DNA of 64,000 bases from Tenacibaculum holothuriorum (GCF_002120225.1 NZ_LAPZ01000016.1:1-64000), one strand, 5' to 3'; shown: positions 35,567 through 45,219, counted from the first letter of the stretch. Program-made: numbers and translations. Notes: generated by a model not told the origin, from the letters alone.

Positions 35567-36877
35567 TTACTTATTTGTTAAAACGTATTTCATGGCTTTT
35601 GCTTTTAAAAGACATTCTTCATATTCTTTTTCTGGAGTAGATTTAGCGGTAATGGCACCTCCTACAGAATAGGAAACATATTTTTCTTCGGCATTGTATA
35701 AAATACTTCTGATAATTACATTGAAATCAAAGTCACCTTCTGGAGTAAAATAGCCCATGGTTCCAGAATATAAACCACGTTTGGTTTCTTCTAGTTTTTC
35801 AATGATTAGCATAGCAGAAATTTTTGGTGCACCAGTCATACTTCCCATAGGAAATGTATCTTTAATTATATCAACAGGATGCGTGGTATTTTCAATTTCT
35901 GAAACTACGGTTGAGATTAATTGATGTACTTGTTTAAAAGAGTATACTTTACACAACTCTTCTACCTGTACACTTCCTTTTTTGGCAGTTCTTGATAAAT
36001 CGTTACGAACCAAATCAACAATCATAATATTTTCAGAACGTTCCTTTTCATCTCTTGCCAAATCAAAGGCAATTTTTTCATCTTCGATAGGATTTACCAA
36101 TCGTTTAGCGGTTCCCTTAATTGGTTGAGATATAATTTTGTTGCCTTGTTTTCTGATATAACGTTCTGGAGTTGCTGAAAGTAAATAATGATCTTCATTT
36201 TTAAAGAACGTTGCAAAAGGAGGTTCTGATATTTTATTTAAATGCTGATAGATTTTAAACGGATTTATAACCGTATTCTCTGCATAAAACTCTTGACAAA
36301 AGTTTGCTTCGTAAATATCGCCTCTATGAATATGTTCTAAAACCTTCCCAACTTTCTCATAGTATTCATCTTTATGAATACGAAGCTTGATTTTTACCTC
36401 ATCTGTTTCTTCTTGATGATATTGTTGAATATTCGGATTGGTTTCAATAATATCTTCAAAATCTTCCTCCAATTCATCATCAATCATTTGTAAGTAATGA
36501 AACTCAACCGTATTTCCTTTAATGAAAATTAATTTTTGAGGTTGGAAGAAATATAAATCCGGAAAATGAAGTCCGTCAAAATTATGAGAGCTTAGTTTTT
36601 CGGTATCATTTTTAACATCGTAACTTATATAGCCGAAAATATAATCTTTTGTAAAAGATTGGTATTCTTTCAACTTATCAAATGCATTGTGATAATCTGT
36701 TTTTATAGAAGTAAACTCATCTAAAGCAACGGCACACTGAAACGAAGAATATTCTTGCTTATAATTGTTAGAATCTAACCAAACAATAGTTTCATATTGT
36801 TGAGCCCAAGCAAAAAGTTTCTCTTGAAACACCTGAATATCGTCAACCGAAAAGTTACGCTGTGTTCTTTTTGACAT
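35567..36877 (-). CDS. pabB: Aminodeoxychorismate synthase component I
   Basis: PabB converts chorismate to 4-amino-4-deoxychorismate for folate synthesis. The 436-residue chorismate-binding enzyme carries SQPIKGTAKR; the Lys in PIKGT marks PabB and ADIC-type enzymes and is Ala in TrpE. ERSENIMIVDLVRNDLSR and FPMGSMTGAPKI complete the active site. No glutaminase partner (PabA) or lyase is encoded next door. folA and thyA, other folate genes, lie 19 kb away. The start codon lies only a few bases after a consensus -7 element. Confidence 0.92.
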   Translation of the reverse strand: MSKRTQRNFSVDDIQVFQEKLFAWAQQYETIVWLDSNNYKQEYSSFQCAVALDEFTSIKTDYHNAFDKLKEYQSFTKDYIFGYISYDVKNDTEKLSSHNFDGLHFPDLYFFQPQKLIFIKGNTVEFHYLQMIDDELEEDFEDIIETNPNIQQYHQEETDEVKIKLRIHKDEYYEKVGKVLEHIHRGDIYEANFCQEFYAENTVINPFKIYQHLNKISEPPFATFFKNEDHYLLSATPERYIRKQGNKIISQPIKGTAKRLVNPIEDEKIAFDLARDEKERSENIMIVDLVRNDLSRTAKKGSVQVEELCKVYSFKQVHQLISTVVSEIENTTHPVDIIKDTFPMGSMTGAPKISAMLIIEKLEETKRGLYSGTMGYFTPEGDFDFNVIIRSILYNAEEKYVSYSVGGAITAKSTPEKEYEECLLKAKAMKYVLTNK

Positions 36878-36881
36878 GCGA

Positions 36882-36889
36882 CAAAAATA
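36882..36889 (-). promoter_or_regulatory. -7 promoter element of the pabB run, very close to the start codon
   Basis: The minus strand reads TATTTTTG, then TCGC, then the pabB ATG. With the usual spacing, transcription would begin at or within a base or two of the start codon, predicting a leaderless or nearly leaderless mRNA. Confidence 0.5.
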
Positions 36890-36954
36890 GAAAATGAAGA
36901 GAATATTCCTGTTTTCTTTTGTTACTTTTATAAAAATTTAAGGATTCAAAAGGT

Positions 36955-38058
36955 ATGAGAAAAATATCTCTAGCACTATTAATTTGTTTAGGAGTGGCTT
37001 GTAAACAAGCTGATACTAAAAGTAATGAAACTAAAGAAGTACAAGAAGTAGCAGCCCCTGAGTTAAACTTAGCACAGGCAAATAAACTAGCTTATTTACC
37101 CATACATTGTATTAATGTAGAATATCCGAATAAGCTAAATCAGGTAATTGGAGGTGCTGAAGACTTACAATCACCTAAAGAATTACACCCTGCTTTTTAT
37201 GGGTGTTTCGATTGGCATTCTTCTGTTCACGGACATTGGAGTTTGGTTTCTTTACTAAAACAATTTCCTAATTTGAATGATGCTGCATCTATTAAGCAAC
37301 AATTACTGGCAAATATTTCAAAAGAAAATATCGAAAAAGAAGTAGTGTATTTTCATGGCAAGCATAATAAATCTTGGGAAAGAACCTATGGATGGGCTTG
37401 GTTGTTAAAATTAGCAGAAGAATTACATACTTGGAACGATCCAGTTGCAAAACAATTAGAAGAGAACCTACAACCTTTAACCGATTTAATTGTGGGTAAA
37501 TACATGGAGTTTTTACCAAAACTAAAATATCCAATTAGAGTAGGAGAGCATACCAATACGGCATTCGGATTAACCTTTGCATGGGATTATGCCAATACAG
37601 TTGGAAATGACAAATTAAAAGATCTGATTAAAAAGAGAGCAAGAGATTTTTACTTAAAAGATGCACATTGCCCATTGTCATGGGAACCAAGTGGATACGA
37701 TTTCTTATCGCCATGTTTACAAGAAGCAGCCATCATGAAACGTATTATGTCGCCAGCAGAATTTAGATTGTGGTTTGCAGATTTCCTTCCGCAGTTAAAA
37801 AACAAAGATTTTACTTTAAATGTAGGAGAGGTGTCTGATAGAAAAGATGGGAAGTTGGTACATTTAGATGGAGTAAATTTTTCTAGAGCTTGGGCATTGT
37901 ACAGAATTATTGATGGTATGCCAGAGTTGAAACATTTAAAAAATATTGCGAACAAACATATCAATTATTCATTGCCAAATTTAGTAGGAGATAGTTATGA
38001 AGGCGGACATTGGTTAGGGAGTTTTGCTATCTATGCCTTAAACGCTACGAAAAAATGA
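36955..38058 (+). CDS. DUF2891 lipoprotein
   Basis: A 367-residue DUF2891 protein with a lipoprotein signal (SLALLICLGVAC, Cys16). The start of the domain reads LAYLPIHCINVEYPNKL, followed by HPAFYGCFDWHSSVHGHWSL, rich in His and aromatic residues and reminiscent of an alpha/alpha-barrel enzyme. Function is unknown in general. Its TGA overlaps the ATG of the Nramp-like gene (ATGA), making it the first gene of a tight operon with 5-oxoprolinase genes. Confidence 0.88.
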   Translation: MRKISLALLICLGVACKQADTKSNETKEVQEVAAPELNLAQANKLAYLPIHCINVEYPNKLNQVIGGAEDLQSPKELHPAFYGCFDWHSSVHGHWSLVSLLKQFPNLNDAASIKQQLLANISKENIEKEVVYFHGKHNKSWERTYGWAWLLKLAEELHTWNDPVAKQLEENLQPLTDLIVGKYMEFLPKLKYPIRVGEHTNTAFGLTFAWDYANTVGNDKLKDLIKKRARDFYLKDAHCPLSWEPSGYDFLSPCLQEAAIMKRIMSPAEFRLWFADFLPQLKNKDFTLNVGEVSDRKDGKLVHLDGVNFSRAWALYRIIDGMPELKHLKNIANKHINYSLPNLVGDSYEGGHWLGSFAIYALNATKK

Positions 38059-39281
38059 TCAAAAAATGGTTTAAAAACATAGGTCCAGGAACTTTAGTAG
38101 CGGCAGCCTTTATTGGTCCAGGAACAGTAACTTTATGTACACTGGCAGGCGTAAATTTTGGAATGAATCTGCTATGGGCAATGCTTCTATCAATCATTGC
38201 CACTATTGTATTACAAGAAATGGCAGCACGATTAGGAATTATTTCTCAAAAAGGATTGTCGGAAGTAATTCGAGAAGAAATAAAATCGCCATTTTTTAGG
38301 CAGTTTATCACGGTTTTGATTCTTTCAGCGATTGTAATAGGAAACGCTTCGTATGAAGCAGGAAATATTAGTGGAGGAATTTTAGGACTAGAAACCGTAT
38401 TTGGAAGCTGGTCAATTTCCTTCGGAAGTTTTACCGTGAATGTAATGAGTTTGGTTATTGGAATTATTGCATTTGCCCTGTTGTATATTGGGAATTATAA
38501 GTTTTTAGAAAGAGCTTTGGTAGCATTAGTGTTACTAATGAGTGTTTCTTTTCTAATTACAGCTATTGTTACCAAACCCAATTTATTGGAGGTTTTTAAA
38601 GGAATGTTCATACCTAAGTTTCCAGAAAAAAGTTTGTTAACCATTATTGGATTGATCGGAACTACAGTAGTACCTTATAATTTATTTTTACATGCCTCTT
38701 TGGTAAAAGAGAAATGGAAAACATCTGATGATTTATCACTAGCCAAAAAAGACACCATTATTTCGATTGTATTAGGCGGATTGGTTTCTATGGCTATTAT
38801 CATTTCAGCAGCAGCAATCAATTCTTCAGAAATTAATAATGCAGCCGATTTAGCCAAAGGGCTAGAGCCTTTGTATGGAAGTTTCTCGAAATACTTTTTA
38901 GCGTTAGGGTTGTTTGCCGCAGGAATTACCTCGGCAATTACTGCACCTTTAGCAGCGGCTTATGTTGCCAAAGGGTGCTTAGGGTGGAAAGATGGATTAA
39001 AATCAAAACGTTTTCGTGCGGTATGGATAATCATTTTAGCAATTGGAGTAGTGTTCTCTTCTATAGGAATTAAACCGATTGAGATTATCAAGTTTGCCCA
39101 AGTAGCAAATGGAATGTTACTGCCTGTAGTAGCTGGAATTTTGTTGTGGATTATGAATAAGAAATCGGTATTAGGAAACTATAGCAATACCAAATTGCAG
39201 AACTTTATTGGTTTGTTCATTTTAACTATGAGTATATTCTTAGGATTGAAAAGTATTTTAAAAGTATTTAATGTATTCTAA
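38055..39281 (+). CDS. Nramp-like transporter with an altered metal-binding site
   Basis: A 408-residue LeuT-fold transporter of the Nramp family with about eleven helices. The start at 38055 overlaps the DUF2891 stop; an earlier in-frame start would sit well inside that gene. In canonical Nramp metal transporters helix 1 holds DPGN and helix 6 holds MPH. Here helix 1 reads FIGPGTVTL (D and N replaced by G and T) and helix 6 reads TVVPYNLFLHASLV (M and H replaced by V and Y). Divalent-metal transport is therefore doubtful. The 3' end overlaps pxpA by 11 bases. Confidence 0.88.
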   Translation: MIKKWFKNIGPGTLVAAAFIGPGTVTLCTLAGVNFGMNLLWAMLLSIIATIVLQEMAARLGIISQKGLSEVIREEIKSPFFRQFITVLILSAIVIGNASYEAGNISGGILGLETVFGSWSISFGSFTVNVMSLVIGIIAFALLYIGNYKFLERALVALVLLMSVSFLITAIVTKPNLLEVFKGMFIPKFPEKSLLTIIGLIGTTVVPYNLFLHASLVKEKWKTSDDLSLAKKDTIISIVLGGLVSMAIIISAAAINSSEINNAADLAKGLEPLYGSFSKYFLALGLFAAGITSAITAPLAAAYVAKGCLGWKDGLKSKRFRAVWIIILAIGVVFSSIGIKPIEIIKFAQVANGMLLPVVAGILLWIMNKKSVLGNYSNTKLQNFIGLFILTMSIFLGLKSILKVFNVF

Positions 39282-40011
39282 ATATACTATAGATATCAAT
39301 TGTGATGTAGGAGAAGGTGTTGGAAATGAAGCATCGTTAATGCCCTATATTTCTTCTTGTAATATCGCTTGTGGAGCACATGCTGGAAGTGTAGCTGTTA
39401 TGGATGAAGTGATTGGTTTAGCAGTAGAATATAACGTGAAAATTGGTGCTCATCCTTCTTTCCCAGACAGAGAAAATTTTGGGAGATTGGTAATGGATAT
39501 TGCTCCAGAAGCTTTACAAAAAAGTATCGAAGAACAAATACTGTTAATAAAAGAAAGAACCGATATTCAGGGAGCAACCTTACATCATATAAAACCACAT
39601 GGAGCTTTGTACAATTTGATAACTAAAGACAAAGAGATGGCACAATTGGTCATACGAGCAATTCAAAACACCTGTCCGAACCTGTTTTTATATGTTCCTT
39701 ATAATTCTGTGATTGCTGAAGAAGCTTTGAAAAGTAATTTACAAATACAATATGAAGCTTTTGCCGATAGAAATTACAATGAAGACTTAACCTTGGTTTC
39801 GAGAAGTCAAGAAAATGCTTTAATTACCAATAAAGAAGAAGTATTTACCCATATAAAAAGAATGATTGTAGCACAACAAGTACAAACGGTTGGAGGAGTT
39901 AAGCATATTACGGCGGATACAATTTGTGTACATGGAGATACTGAGAATGCTGTGGAGCTAGTAGTTTATATTTTCGAAAAATTGATTGAAAATAAGATAC
40001 CCATTGCTTAA
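39271..40011 (+). CDS. pxpA: 5-oxoprolinase subunit PxpA (LamB/YcsF family)
   Basis: PxpA, with PxpB and PxpC, hydrolyses 5-oxoproline (pyroglutamate) to glutamate using ATP. The 246-residue protein has the family opening DINCDVGEGVGNEASLMPY and SCNIACGAHAGS, followed by IGAHPSFPDRENFGR and HHIKPHGALYN. It overlaps the Nramp-like gene upstream by 11 bases and pxpB downstream by 26 bases, implying translational coupling throughout. Confidence 0.94.
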   Translation: MYSKYTIDINCDVGEGVGNEASLMPYISSCNIACGAHAGSVAVMDEVIGLAVEYNVKIGAHPSFPDRENFGRLVMDIAPEALQKSIEEQILLIKERTDIQGATLHHIKPHGALYNLITKDKEMAQLVIRAIQNTCPNLFLYVPYNSVIAEEALKSNLQIQYEAFADRNYNEDLTLVSRSQENALITNKEEVFTHIKRMIVAQQVQTVGGVKHITADTICVHGDTENAVELVVYIFEKLIENKIPIA

Positions 40012-40723
40012 AATACCAACATATAAACTATTTGGAGAGCGTACTGTTTTAATAGAATGGGAAGCTGTAATGTCGGAAACGATCATACAAGACATTACTC
40101 GATTTGAACAGTTGGTACAGATGAAAAAATCTGAAGTGATTGAAGACAGTGTTATTGGTTACCATTCTTTATTGTTGATATATAAAGAAGTTCCCAAAGA
40201 AGAAGAAATAGAATCACTTCAAGAATTGTATGAAAACAACAAAGCTTCTATAAAAGTTGAAAGTACCTTATGGGAAGTTCCAGTCTGCTACGATGCTCAA
40301 TTAGGTGTTGATTTAGAAGAATTAGCCCAAGGGTTACAATTATCACCTCAAGAAATTATACAAAAACACAGCAATGCTGTATATGGTGTGTACTTTATTG
40401 GCTTTTTACCCGGCTTTCTATATTTAGGCGGTTTAGAAAAATGTTTGCATTTCCCTAGAAAAGCAACTCCAAGATTACAAGTGCCTAAAGGATCAGTTGC
40501 TATAGGAGGAAGTCAAACAGGTATTTATCCACAGCAAAGTGCTGGAGGATGGAATATTATTGGTAGCACGCCTATTTCTTTGTTCAATGTGAATAAAAAA
40601 ACACCCTGTTTTGCCAAATCAGGAGATAAAATTCAGTTTGTACCCATTAACCTTTCAGCATACAAAAAGATAATTTCACAAAAAGATAACTATGAACCCA
40701 TAAAAAAAGTACGCTATGATTAA
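39986..40723 (+). CDS. pxpB: 5-oxoprolinase subunit PxpB (KipI-like)
   Basis: PxpB is the KipI-like subunit of ATP-dependent 5-oxoprolinase. Its signature region YFIGFLPGFLYLGGL, then RLQVPKGSVAIGGSQTGIYP and GGWNIIGSTP, is intact. There is no ATG before residue 29; translation probably starts at TTG 39986 or TTG 40004, both inside the pxpA 3' end. Length (up to 245 residues) fits the family. It overlaps pxpC by 8 bases. Confidence 0.92.
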   Translation: MKIRYPLLKIPTYKLFGERTVLIEWEAVMSETIIQDITRFEQLVQMKKSEVIEDSVIGYHSLLLIYKEVPKEEEIESLQELYENNKASIKVESTLWEVPVCYDAQLGVDLEELAQGLQLSPQEIIQKHSNAVYGVYFIGFLPGFLYLGGLEKCLHFPRKATPRLQVPKGSVAIGGSQTGIYPQQSAGGWNIIGSTPISLFNVNKKTPCFAKSGDKIQFVPINLSAYKKIISQKDNYEPIKKVRYD

Positions 40724-41561
40724 AGTACTGAATCCGGGAATTTATAGTACAGTACAAGATGGGGGAAGAAAAGGCTATCGAAAAATAGGAGTTCCTGTTT
40801 CAGGAGCAATGGATGCCTTTGCCGCACAATTAGCCAATCAGTTATTGCATAATCAAGAAGATGCGGCTGTTATTGAAGTCACCTTTGGAGGCTGTAAGCT
40901 AGAATTTCTAACGGATAGCTTTGTGTGTATTACTGGTGCTGACTTTTCTCCCAAACTGAACGATGTACCTATTCAATTAAACTCGTTGCAAAAAGTTGTC
41001 AAAGGAACTGTATTGTCTTTTGGGAGAAGAAACTATGGTGTACGTACTTATATAGGAGTTTTAGGAGGTATACAAACTAAAGAATTCTTAAATAGCCAAA
41101 GCTATTATAAAGGAGTTACTCCTGAATTTATCATCCAAAAAGGAGCTATGTTACCTATTGTAAGTTCCAAAAATAGCTTTCAACCAAGTTTGGCGAAAGT
41201 GAAAGTGAATGAATCACATTTTACTTCAGAAGATATTCTGTGTTTTAAAGGACCTGAATTTGACTTACTATCTCCAGACCAAATTTCACTTCTACAAAAA
41301 ACTTTATTTAGCATTTCTCAAGACAATAGTCGTATGGGCTACCGATTGAATGAAGTTATACCCAATACTTTTGACTCAATGTTTACTTCGGGAGTATTAC
41401 CTGGTACTGTGCAACTCACACCTTCTGGAAAATTAATTGTGTTAATGCGCGACTGTCAGGTTACAGGAGGCTATCCTCGAGTACTACAACTTTCTGAACA
41501 TGCTATAAATATCCTAGCCCAAAAAACTACAGGGGATAAGATGAGGTTTGTGTTTGAATAA
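40716..41561 (+). CDS. pxpC: 5-oxoprolinase subunit PxpC (KipA-like)
   Basis: PxpC is the biotin-carboxyltransferase-like subunit of 5-oxoprolinase. The 281-residue protein opens with VLNPGIYSTVQDGGRKGYRK and GVPVSGAMDAFAAQLAN, and ends with VTGGYPRVLQLSEHAINILAQ, all typical. It is slightly shorter than some homologues but has both halves. It closes the DUF2891-nramp-pxpABC operon. No terminator is obvious in the 28 bases before the next, broken gene. Confidence 0.94.
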   Translation: MIKVLNPGIYSTVQDGGRKGYRKIGVPVSGAMDAFAAQLANQLLHNQEDAAVIEVTFGGCKLEFLTDSFVCITGADFSPKLNDVPIQLNSLQKVVKGTVLSFGRRNYGVRTYIGVLGGIQTKEFLNSQSYYKGVTPEFIIQKGAMLPIVSSKNSFQPSLAKVKVNESHFTSEDILCFKGPEFDLLSPDQISLLQKTLFSISQDNSRMGYRLNEVIPNTFDSMFTSGVLPGTVQLTPSGKLIVLMRDCQVTGGYPRVLQLSEHAINILAQKTTGDKMRFVFE

Positions 41562-41589
41562 AAAGGAATAATTTGTTTTAATGATATAG

Positions 41590-42006
41590 ATGATAAGAAA
41601 AATTGCACTTTTAGGATTAACCTTTTTATTAGCTGGTTGTTTTCCAATTGAGACAAAGGATGCTGAACAAGCTTATGAGTATTGGTCTGGAACGAAACCT
41701 CCAAGAGAAATAGAGTTGTTGAAGGGAGAGTATTATCAGTCACCTCACTTTTCTCTAGAGTATGAATTGTTTTTGAAGTTCAGGTCTGATAAAAGATGGT
41801 TTGATGAACTTGTACAGTATAATAATCTTGAAATAGATACTGTAGGCAATAATTGGAATGCTTAGGGTAGATTACCTGAATGGTTTAAGTATAACGATGA
41901 TTATATTATTTATACAAGAGATCAGGATGATGAGTTTGAACGTTCGAGATATTTAAGGAATTCAAGAACTGGAATAAGTTATATTTATGAAACTGTAGGA
42001 ATGTAG
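41590..42006 (+). pseudogene. Small lipoprotein gene interrupted by an in-frame TAG
   Basis: The frame opens with a lipoprotein signal (MIRKIALLGLTFLLAGC) and runs 91 codons to a TAG at 41863-41865. The same frame then continues for 46 more codons (GRLPEWFKYNDDYIIYTRD...) to a second stop at 42004. One C-to-T change turning CAG (Gln) into TAG would explain it. The downstream part looks protein-like. It may be a nonsense pseudogene, a sequencing error, or stop readthrough; I favour the first. Function unknown. Confidence 0.65.
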
Positions 42007-42013
42007 CCGAAAT

Positions 42014-42047
42014 AAAAACCTCACAGCAACTGTGAGGTTTTTATTTT
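42014..42047 (+). terminator. Bidirectional terminator between the broken lipoprotein gene and hppA
   Basis: A 13-base perfect stem (AAAAACCTCACAG with its complement, loop CAA) with T-rich sequence on both strands, between convergent genes. Confidence 0.9.
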
Positions 42048-42067
42048 ATAATAACGTAAGTAAAAAG

Positions 42068-44473
42068 TTATTCTTTTTTCTCAACTTCTTCCTCTACCTT
42101 CTTGACTACTTTTTTAACTTCTACTTTGGCATTTTTATCTGTAGTAGCTTCCACTTTTTGTTTTACCTCTTCTACAGTACCTTCAATAGTTTCCGTTTCA
42201 GAAACGGTTTCACCATTTTCGGTTTTAGTTGTGGTAACTACCGCGGTAGCAGTTTGGCCATCAGTAGATTTCATTTCTACTTTAATTTCTTTTTTTATTT
42301 CGTTGGTAGCATGACTTTCTGAAGTGTGTCCTCCTAAAATAGGAGCAATTACCAATCCAACTAAACAAGTTAATTTAATTAAGATGTTCATAGATGGTCC
42401 AGAAGTATCTTTAAAAGGATCTCCTACTGTATCACCAGTAACCGCAGCTTTGTGTGCATCTGAACCTTTATAAGTCATTTCTCCGTCAATTTCTACACCA
42501 GCTTCAAACGATTTTTTAGCATTGTCCCAAGCACCACCAGCATTGTTTTGGAAAATAGCCCACATTACACCAGATACACACACTCCTGCCATATATCCGC
42601 CTAAAGCTTCTGCTTTGAATAATAATCCAATAATAATTGGAGTGATAATTGTAATCAATCCTGGTAAGATCATTTGTTTTAAAGCTGCTTGAGTAGAGAT
42701 GTCTACACATTTAGCGTAATCAGGTGTTCCAGTTCCTTCCATAATTCCTGGAATTTCTCTAAACTGTCTACGTACCTCTTGTACCATTTCCATGGCTGCT
42801 TTCCCTACAGATTCCATTGCCAATGCAGAAAAGATTACTGGTATCATTCCACCTACAAATAACATGGCTAATACATCTGCTTTGAAAATATTAATTCCGT
42901 CAATTCCTGTAAAAGTTACATAGGCTGCAAATAATGCTAAAGCTGTTAACGCTGCTGATGCAATTGCAAACCCTTTTCCTACGGCCGCAGTAGTATTCCC
43001 TACAGAATCTAAAATATCAGTACGCTCACGTACATGATCTTCTAATTCACTCATTTCGGCAACTCCACCTGCATTATCTGCAATTGGTCCGAAAGCATCA
43101 ATCGCTAATTGCATTGCAGTTGTAGCCATCATTGCAGAAGCTGCTAAAGCTACTCCGTAGAATCCAGCTAAAGCATACGAACCGTAAATAGCTGCAGCAA
43201 ATAAAATAACTGATAAGAAAGTCGATTTCATTCCTACTGCTAGTCCTGCAATAATATTCGTTGCAGCTCCTGTTGAACTGTTTTGTACAATGTCTAATAC
43301 TGGCTTTTTACCTAAACTTGTATAATAAGCTGTTACAATAGAGATTAATGCTCCTACTGCTAAACCAATACAAGCAGCATAGAATACGTTCATAGAAGAA
43401 ACGTCTCTTAAACCTTCTCCAAAGAAACTCATTTGCATGGTTTCTGGTAACATCCATTTGATTAAGAAGAAACTCGCTATTAATGTCAATCCAATCGATA
43501 CCCAGTTTCCTAAATCTAATGCCGACTGAACTTGTGCCTCTTTAGCCGTATTATCTTTTATTTTTACTAAGAAGGTTCCTAAAATTGAAGCAAGTACTCC
43601 AACACCAGCAATTACTAATGGTAATAAGATAGGTCCCATGTTACTAAAAGCATCTGTGAATGCTCCATTAGCAGACATATCTCTAATTAGGTAGTTTCCT
43701 AATACCATAGCAGCTAATACAGTTGCTACGTATGATCCGAATAAATCGGCTCCCATACCTGCAACGTCTCCTACATTATCTCCTACATTGTCCGCAATAG
43801 TAGCAGGGTTACGAGGATCGTCTTCTGGAATTCCTGCTTCTACCTTACCAACTAAATCTGCACCAACATCGGCAGCTTTGGTATAAATACCACCACCTAC
43901 ACGTGCAAATAAAGCAATAGATTCAGCTCCTAAAGAGAATCCGGCTAAAGCTTCTAAAGCAATGGTCATTTCGTTGTAAAAGCTTCCTTTTCCAGTGATA
44001 AACATATTTACAAAGAACATGAAGAATAAGCTCAAACCTAAAACAGCTAATCCCGCTACTCCAAGTCCCATTACGGTTCCACCTCCAAATGATACTTGTA
44101 AAGCTTTTGGTAAGCTAGTTTTGGCAGCTTCTGCAGTACGAGCATTCGCATCGGTTGCAATACGCATTCCGATATTTCCTGCTAAGGCAGAAAAAATAGC
44201 TCCAATAATAAAGGCTGGAACTATCATCCAGTGTGTGGTTGGAACTATATATGATATGATAAAGAGTGCTACCGAGGCAATGATAGCGAAAATAAGTAAT
44301 AAGCGATATTCAGCAGATAAAAAAGCAAGTGCTCCTTCTTTGATACTTTTTGAAATGGATTGCATTTTTTCATTTCCTGCATCTTGTTTTTTTACCCAGA
44401 CCATTTTTACATACATAAAAACAAGTCCTAATAGTGCCAAAATAATCGGCACATACATTATGTTTTGTTCCAT
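42068..44473 (-). CDS. hppA: Membrane-bound ion-translocating pyrophosphatase
   Basis: An 801-residue, about 16-helix enzyme that couples pyrophosphate hydrolysis to H+ or Na+ pumping. Substrate-site motifs are intact: [43 protein letters not shown] and [24 protein letters not shown] has Ala where K+-independent enzymes have Lys, so it is probably K+-dependent. The C-terminus extends about 85 residues past the last helix as a Lys/Glu/Thr-rich tail, longer than usual. The soluble pyrophosphatase gene lies next upstream. Confidence 0.95.
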   Translation of the reverse strand: MEQNIMYVPIILALLGLVFMYVKMVWVKKQDAGNEKMQSISKSIKEGALAFLSAEYRLLLIFAIIASVALFIISYIVPTTHWMIVPAFIIGAIFSALAGNIGMRIATDANARTAEAAKTSLPKALQVSFGGGTVMGLGVAGLAVLGLSLFFMFFVNMFITGKGSFYNEMTIALEALAGFSLGAESIALFARVGGGIYTKAADVGADLVGKVEAGIPEDDPRNPATIADNVGDNVGDVAGMGADLFGSYVATVLAAMVLGNYLIRDMSANGAFTDAFSNMGPILLPLVIAGVGVLASILGTFLVKIKDNTAKEAQVQSALDLGNWVSIGLTLIASFFLIKWMLPETMQMSFFGEGLRDVSSMNVFYAACIGLAVGALISIVTAYYTSLGKKPVLDIVQNSSTGAATNIIAGLAVGMKSTFLSVILFAAAIYGSYALAGFYGVALAASAMMATTAMQLAIDAFGPIADNAGGVAEMSELEDHVRERTDILDSVGNTTAAVGKGFAIASAALTALALFAAYVTFTGIDGINIFKADVLAMLFVGGMIPVIFSALAMESVGKAAMEMVQEVRRQFREIPGIMEGTGTPDYAKCVDISTQAALKQMILPGLITIITPIIIGLLFKAEALGGYMAGVCVSGVMWAIFQNNAGGAWDNAKKSFEAGVEIDGEMTYKGSDAHKAAVTGDTVGDPFKDTSGPSMNILIKLTCLVGLVIAPILGGHTSESHATNEIKKEIKVEMKSTDGQTATAVVTTTKTENGETVSETETIEGTVEEVKQKVEATTDKNAKVEVKKVVKKVEEEVEKKE

Positions 44474-44531
44474 ATTTAAGTTATTTGATTAGTTATAGTT
44501 CTTGTAAATATAACAAAATCAATGAGAAAGA

Positions 44532-44563
44532 AAAATCCTCTTAGTTTACACTAAGAGGATTTT
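44532..44563 (-). terminator. Terminator of ppa
   Basis: A 12-base perfect stem (AATCCTCTTAGT with its complement, loop TTAC) with flanking A and T runs lies just past the ppa stop, so ppa and hppA are likely separate transcripts. Confidence 0.88.
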
Positions 44564-44583
44564 AATTTTATATGGAAGTAGTT

Positions 44584-45111
44584 TTAGATTGTAAAACTAC
44601 CTTTTGCTTTGTGTTCGCTAGCTTCGTAACGGTCTAAACATTTTTGTAAAATGTCGTATGCTTCGTTAGCATCTCCCCAATCACCGATATCAACCTTTTT
44701 CTTCTCTAAGTCTTTGTATACTTGGAAGAAATGCGTGATTTCTTGTTGACGATGTGGGTTTAAGTCAGATAAATCGTTGTATTTGTTCCAAATTGGATCT
44801 GATACTGGTACACAAACGATTTTTTCGTCTGGACCTTTTTCATCTGCCATGTGGAATACACCGATAGGTTTAACTTCCATAACACACATTGGGAATGTTG
44901 GTTCAGCACCTAAAACTAAAACGTCTAATGGATCACCGTCTAATGCTAATGTTTCTGGAATAAATCCGTAATCTCCTGGATACATCATAGAAGAAAATAA
45001 CATTCTATCAAAACGTATTTTTCCTAAATCGAAATCATATTCGTATTTGTTTCTGCTTCCTTTTGGAATTTCAATTAAAACATCTACTACTTTTCTTTCT
45101 TTTGCAGTCAT
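44584..45111 (-). CDS. ppa: Soluble inorganic pyrophosphatase (family I)
   Basis: A 175-residue cytoplasmic enzyme splitting pyrophosphate to drive biosynthesis. Family I motifs are present: EIPKGSRNKYEYD, YPGDYGFIPETL and the metal-binding signature DGDPLDVLV. Length is normal. It is monocistronic, with a consensus promoter element upstream and a terminator downstream. Confidence 0.96.
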   Translation of the reverse strand: MTAKERKVVDVLIEIPKGSRNKYEYDFDLGKIRFDRMLFSSMMYPGDYGFIPETLALDGDPLDVLVLGAEPTFPMCVMEVKPIGVFHMADEKGPDEKIVCVPVSDPIWNKYNDLSDLNPHRQQEITHFFQVYKDLEKKKVDIGDWGDANEAYDILQKCLDRYEASEHKAKGSFTI

Positions 45112-45150
45112 ATTTCTTAATTACTTTTCTTCGTTTCTAAAATCGGACGA

Positions 45151-45158
45151 CAAAAGTA
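45151..45158 (-). promoter_or_regulatory. -7 promoter element of ppa
   Basis: The minus strand reads TACTTTTG, an exact TAnnTTTG match, 39 bases before the ppa start. No -33 TTG was found. Confidence 0.5.
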
Positions 45159-45219
45159 CACATATTTTACCTTTTTAAAAGGTTATTAACACGTTAATTT
45201 TAAGTTATTTGTTGATAAA

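Noticed and set aside
43995..44492. 165-codon open frame on the plus strand opposite hppA
   Set aside because: Shadow of the membrane pyrophosphatase gene, biased composition and no family resemblance.
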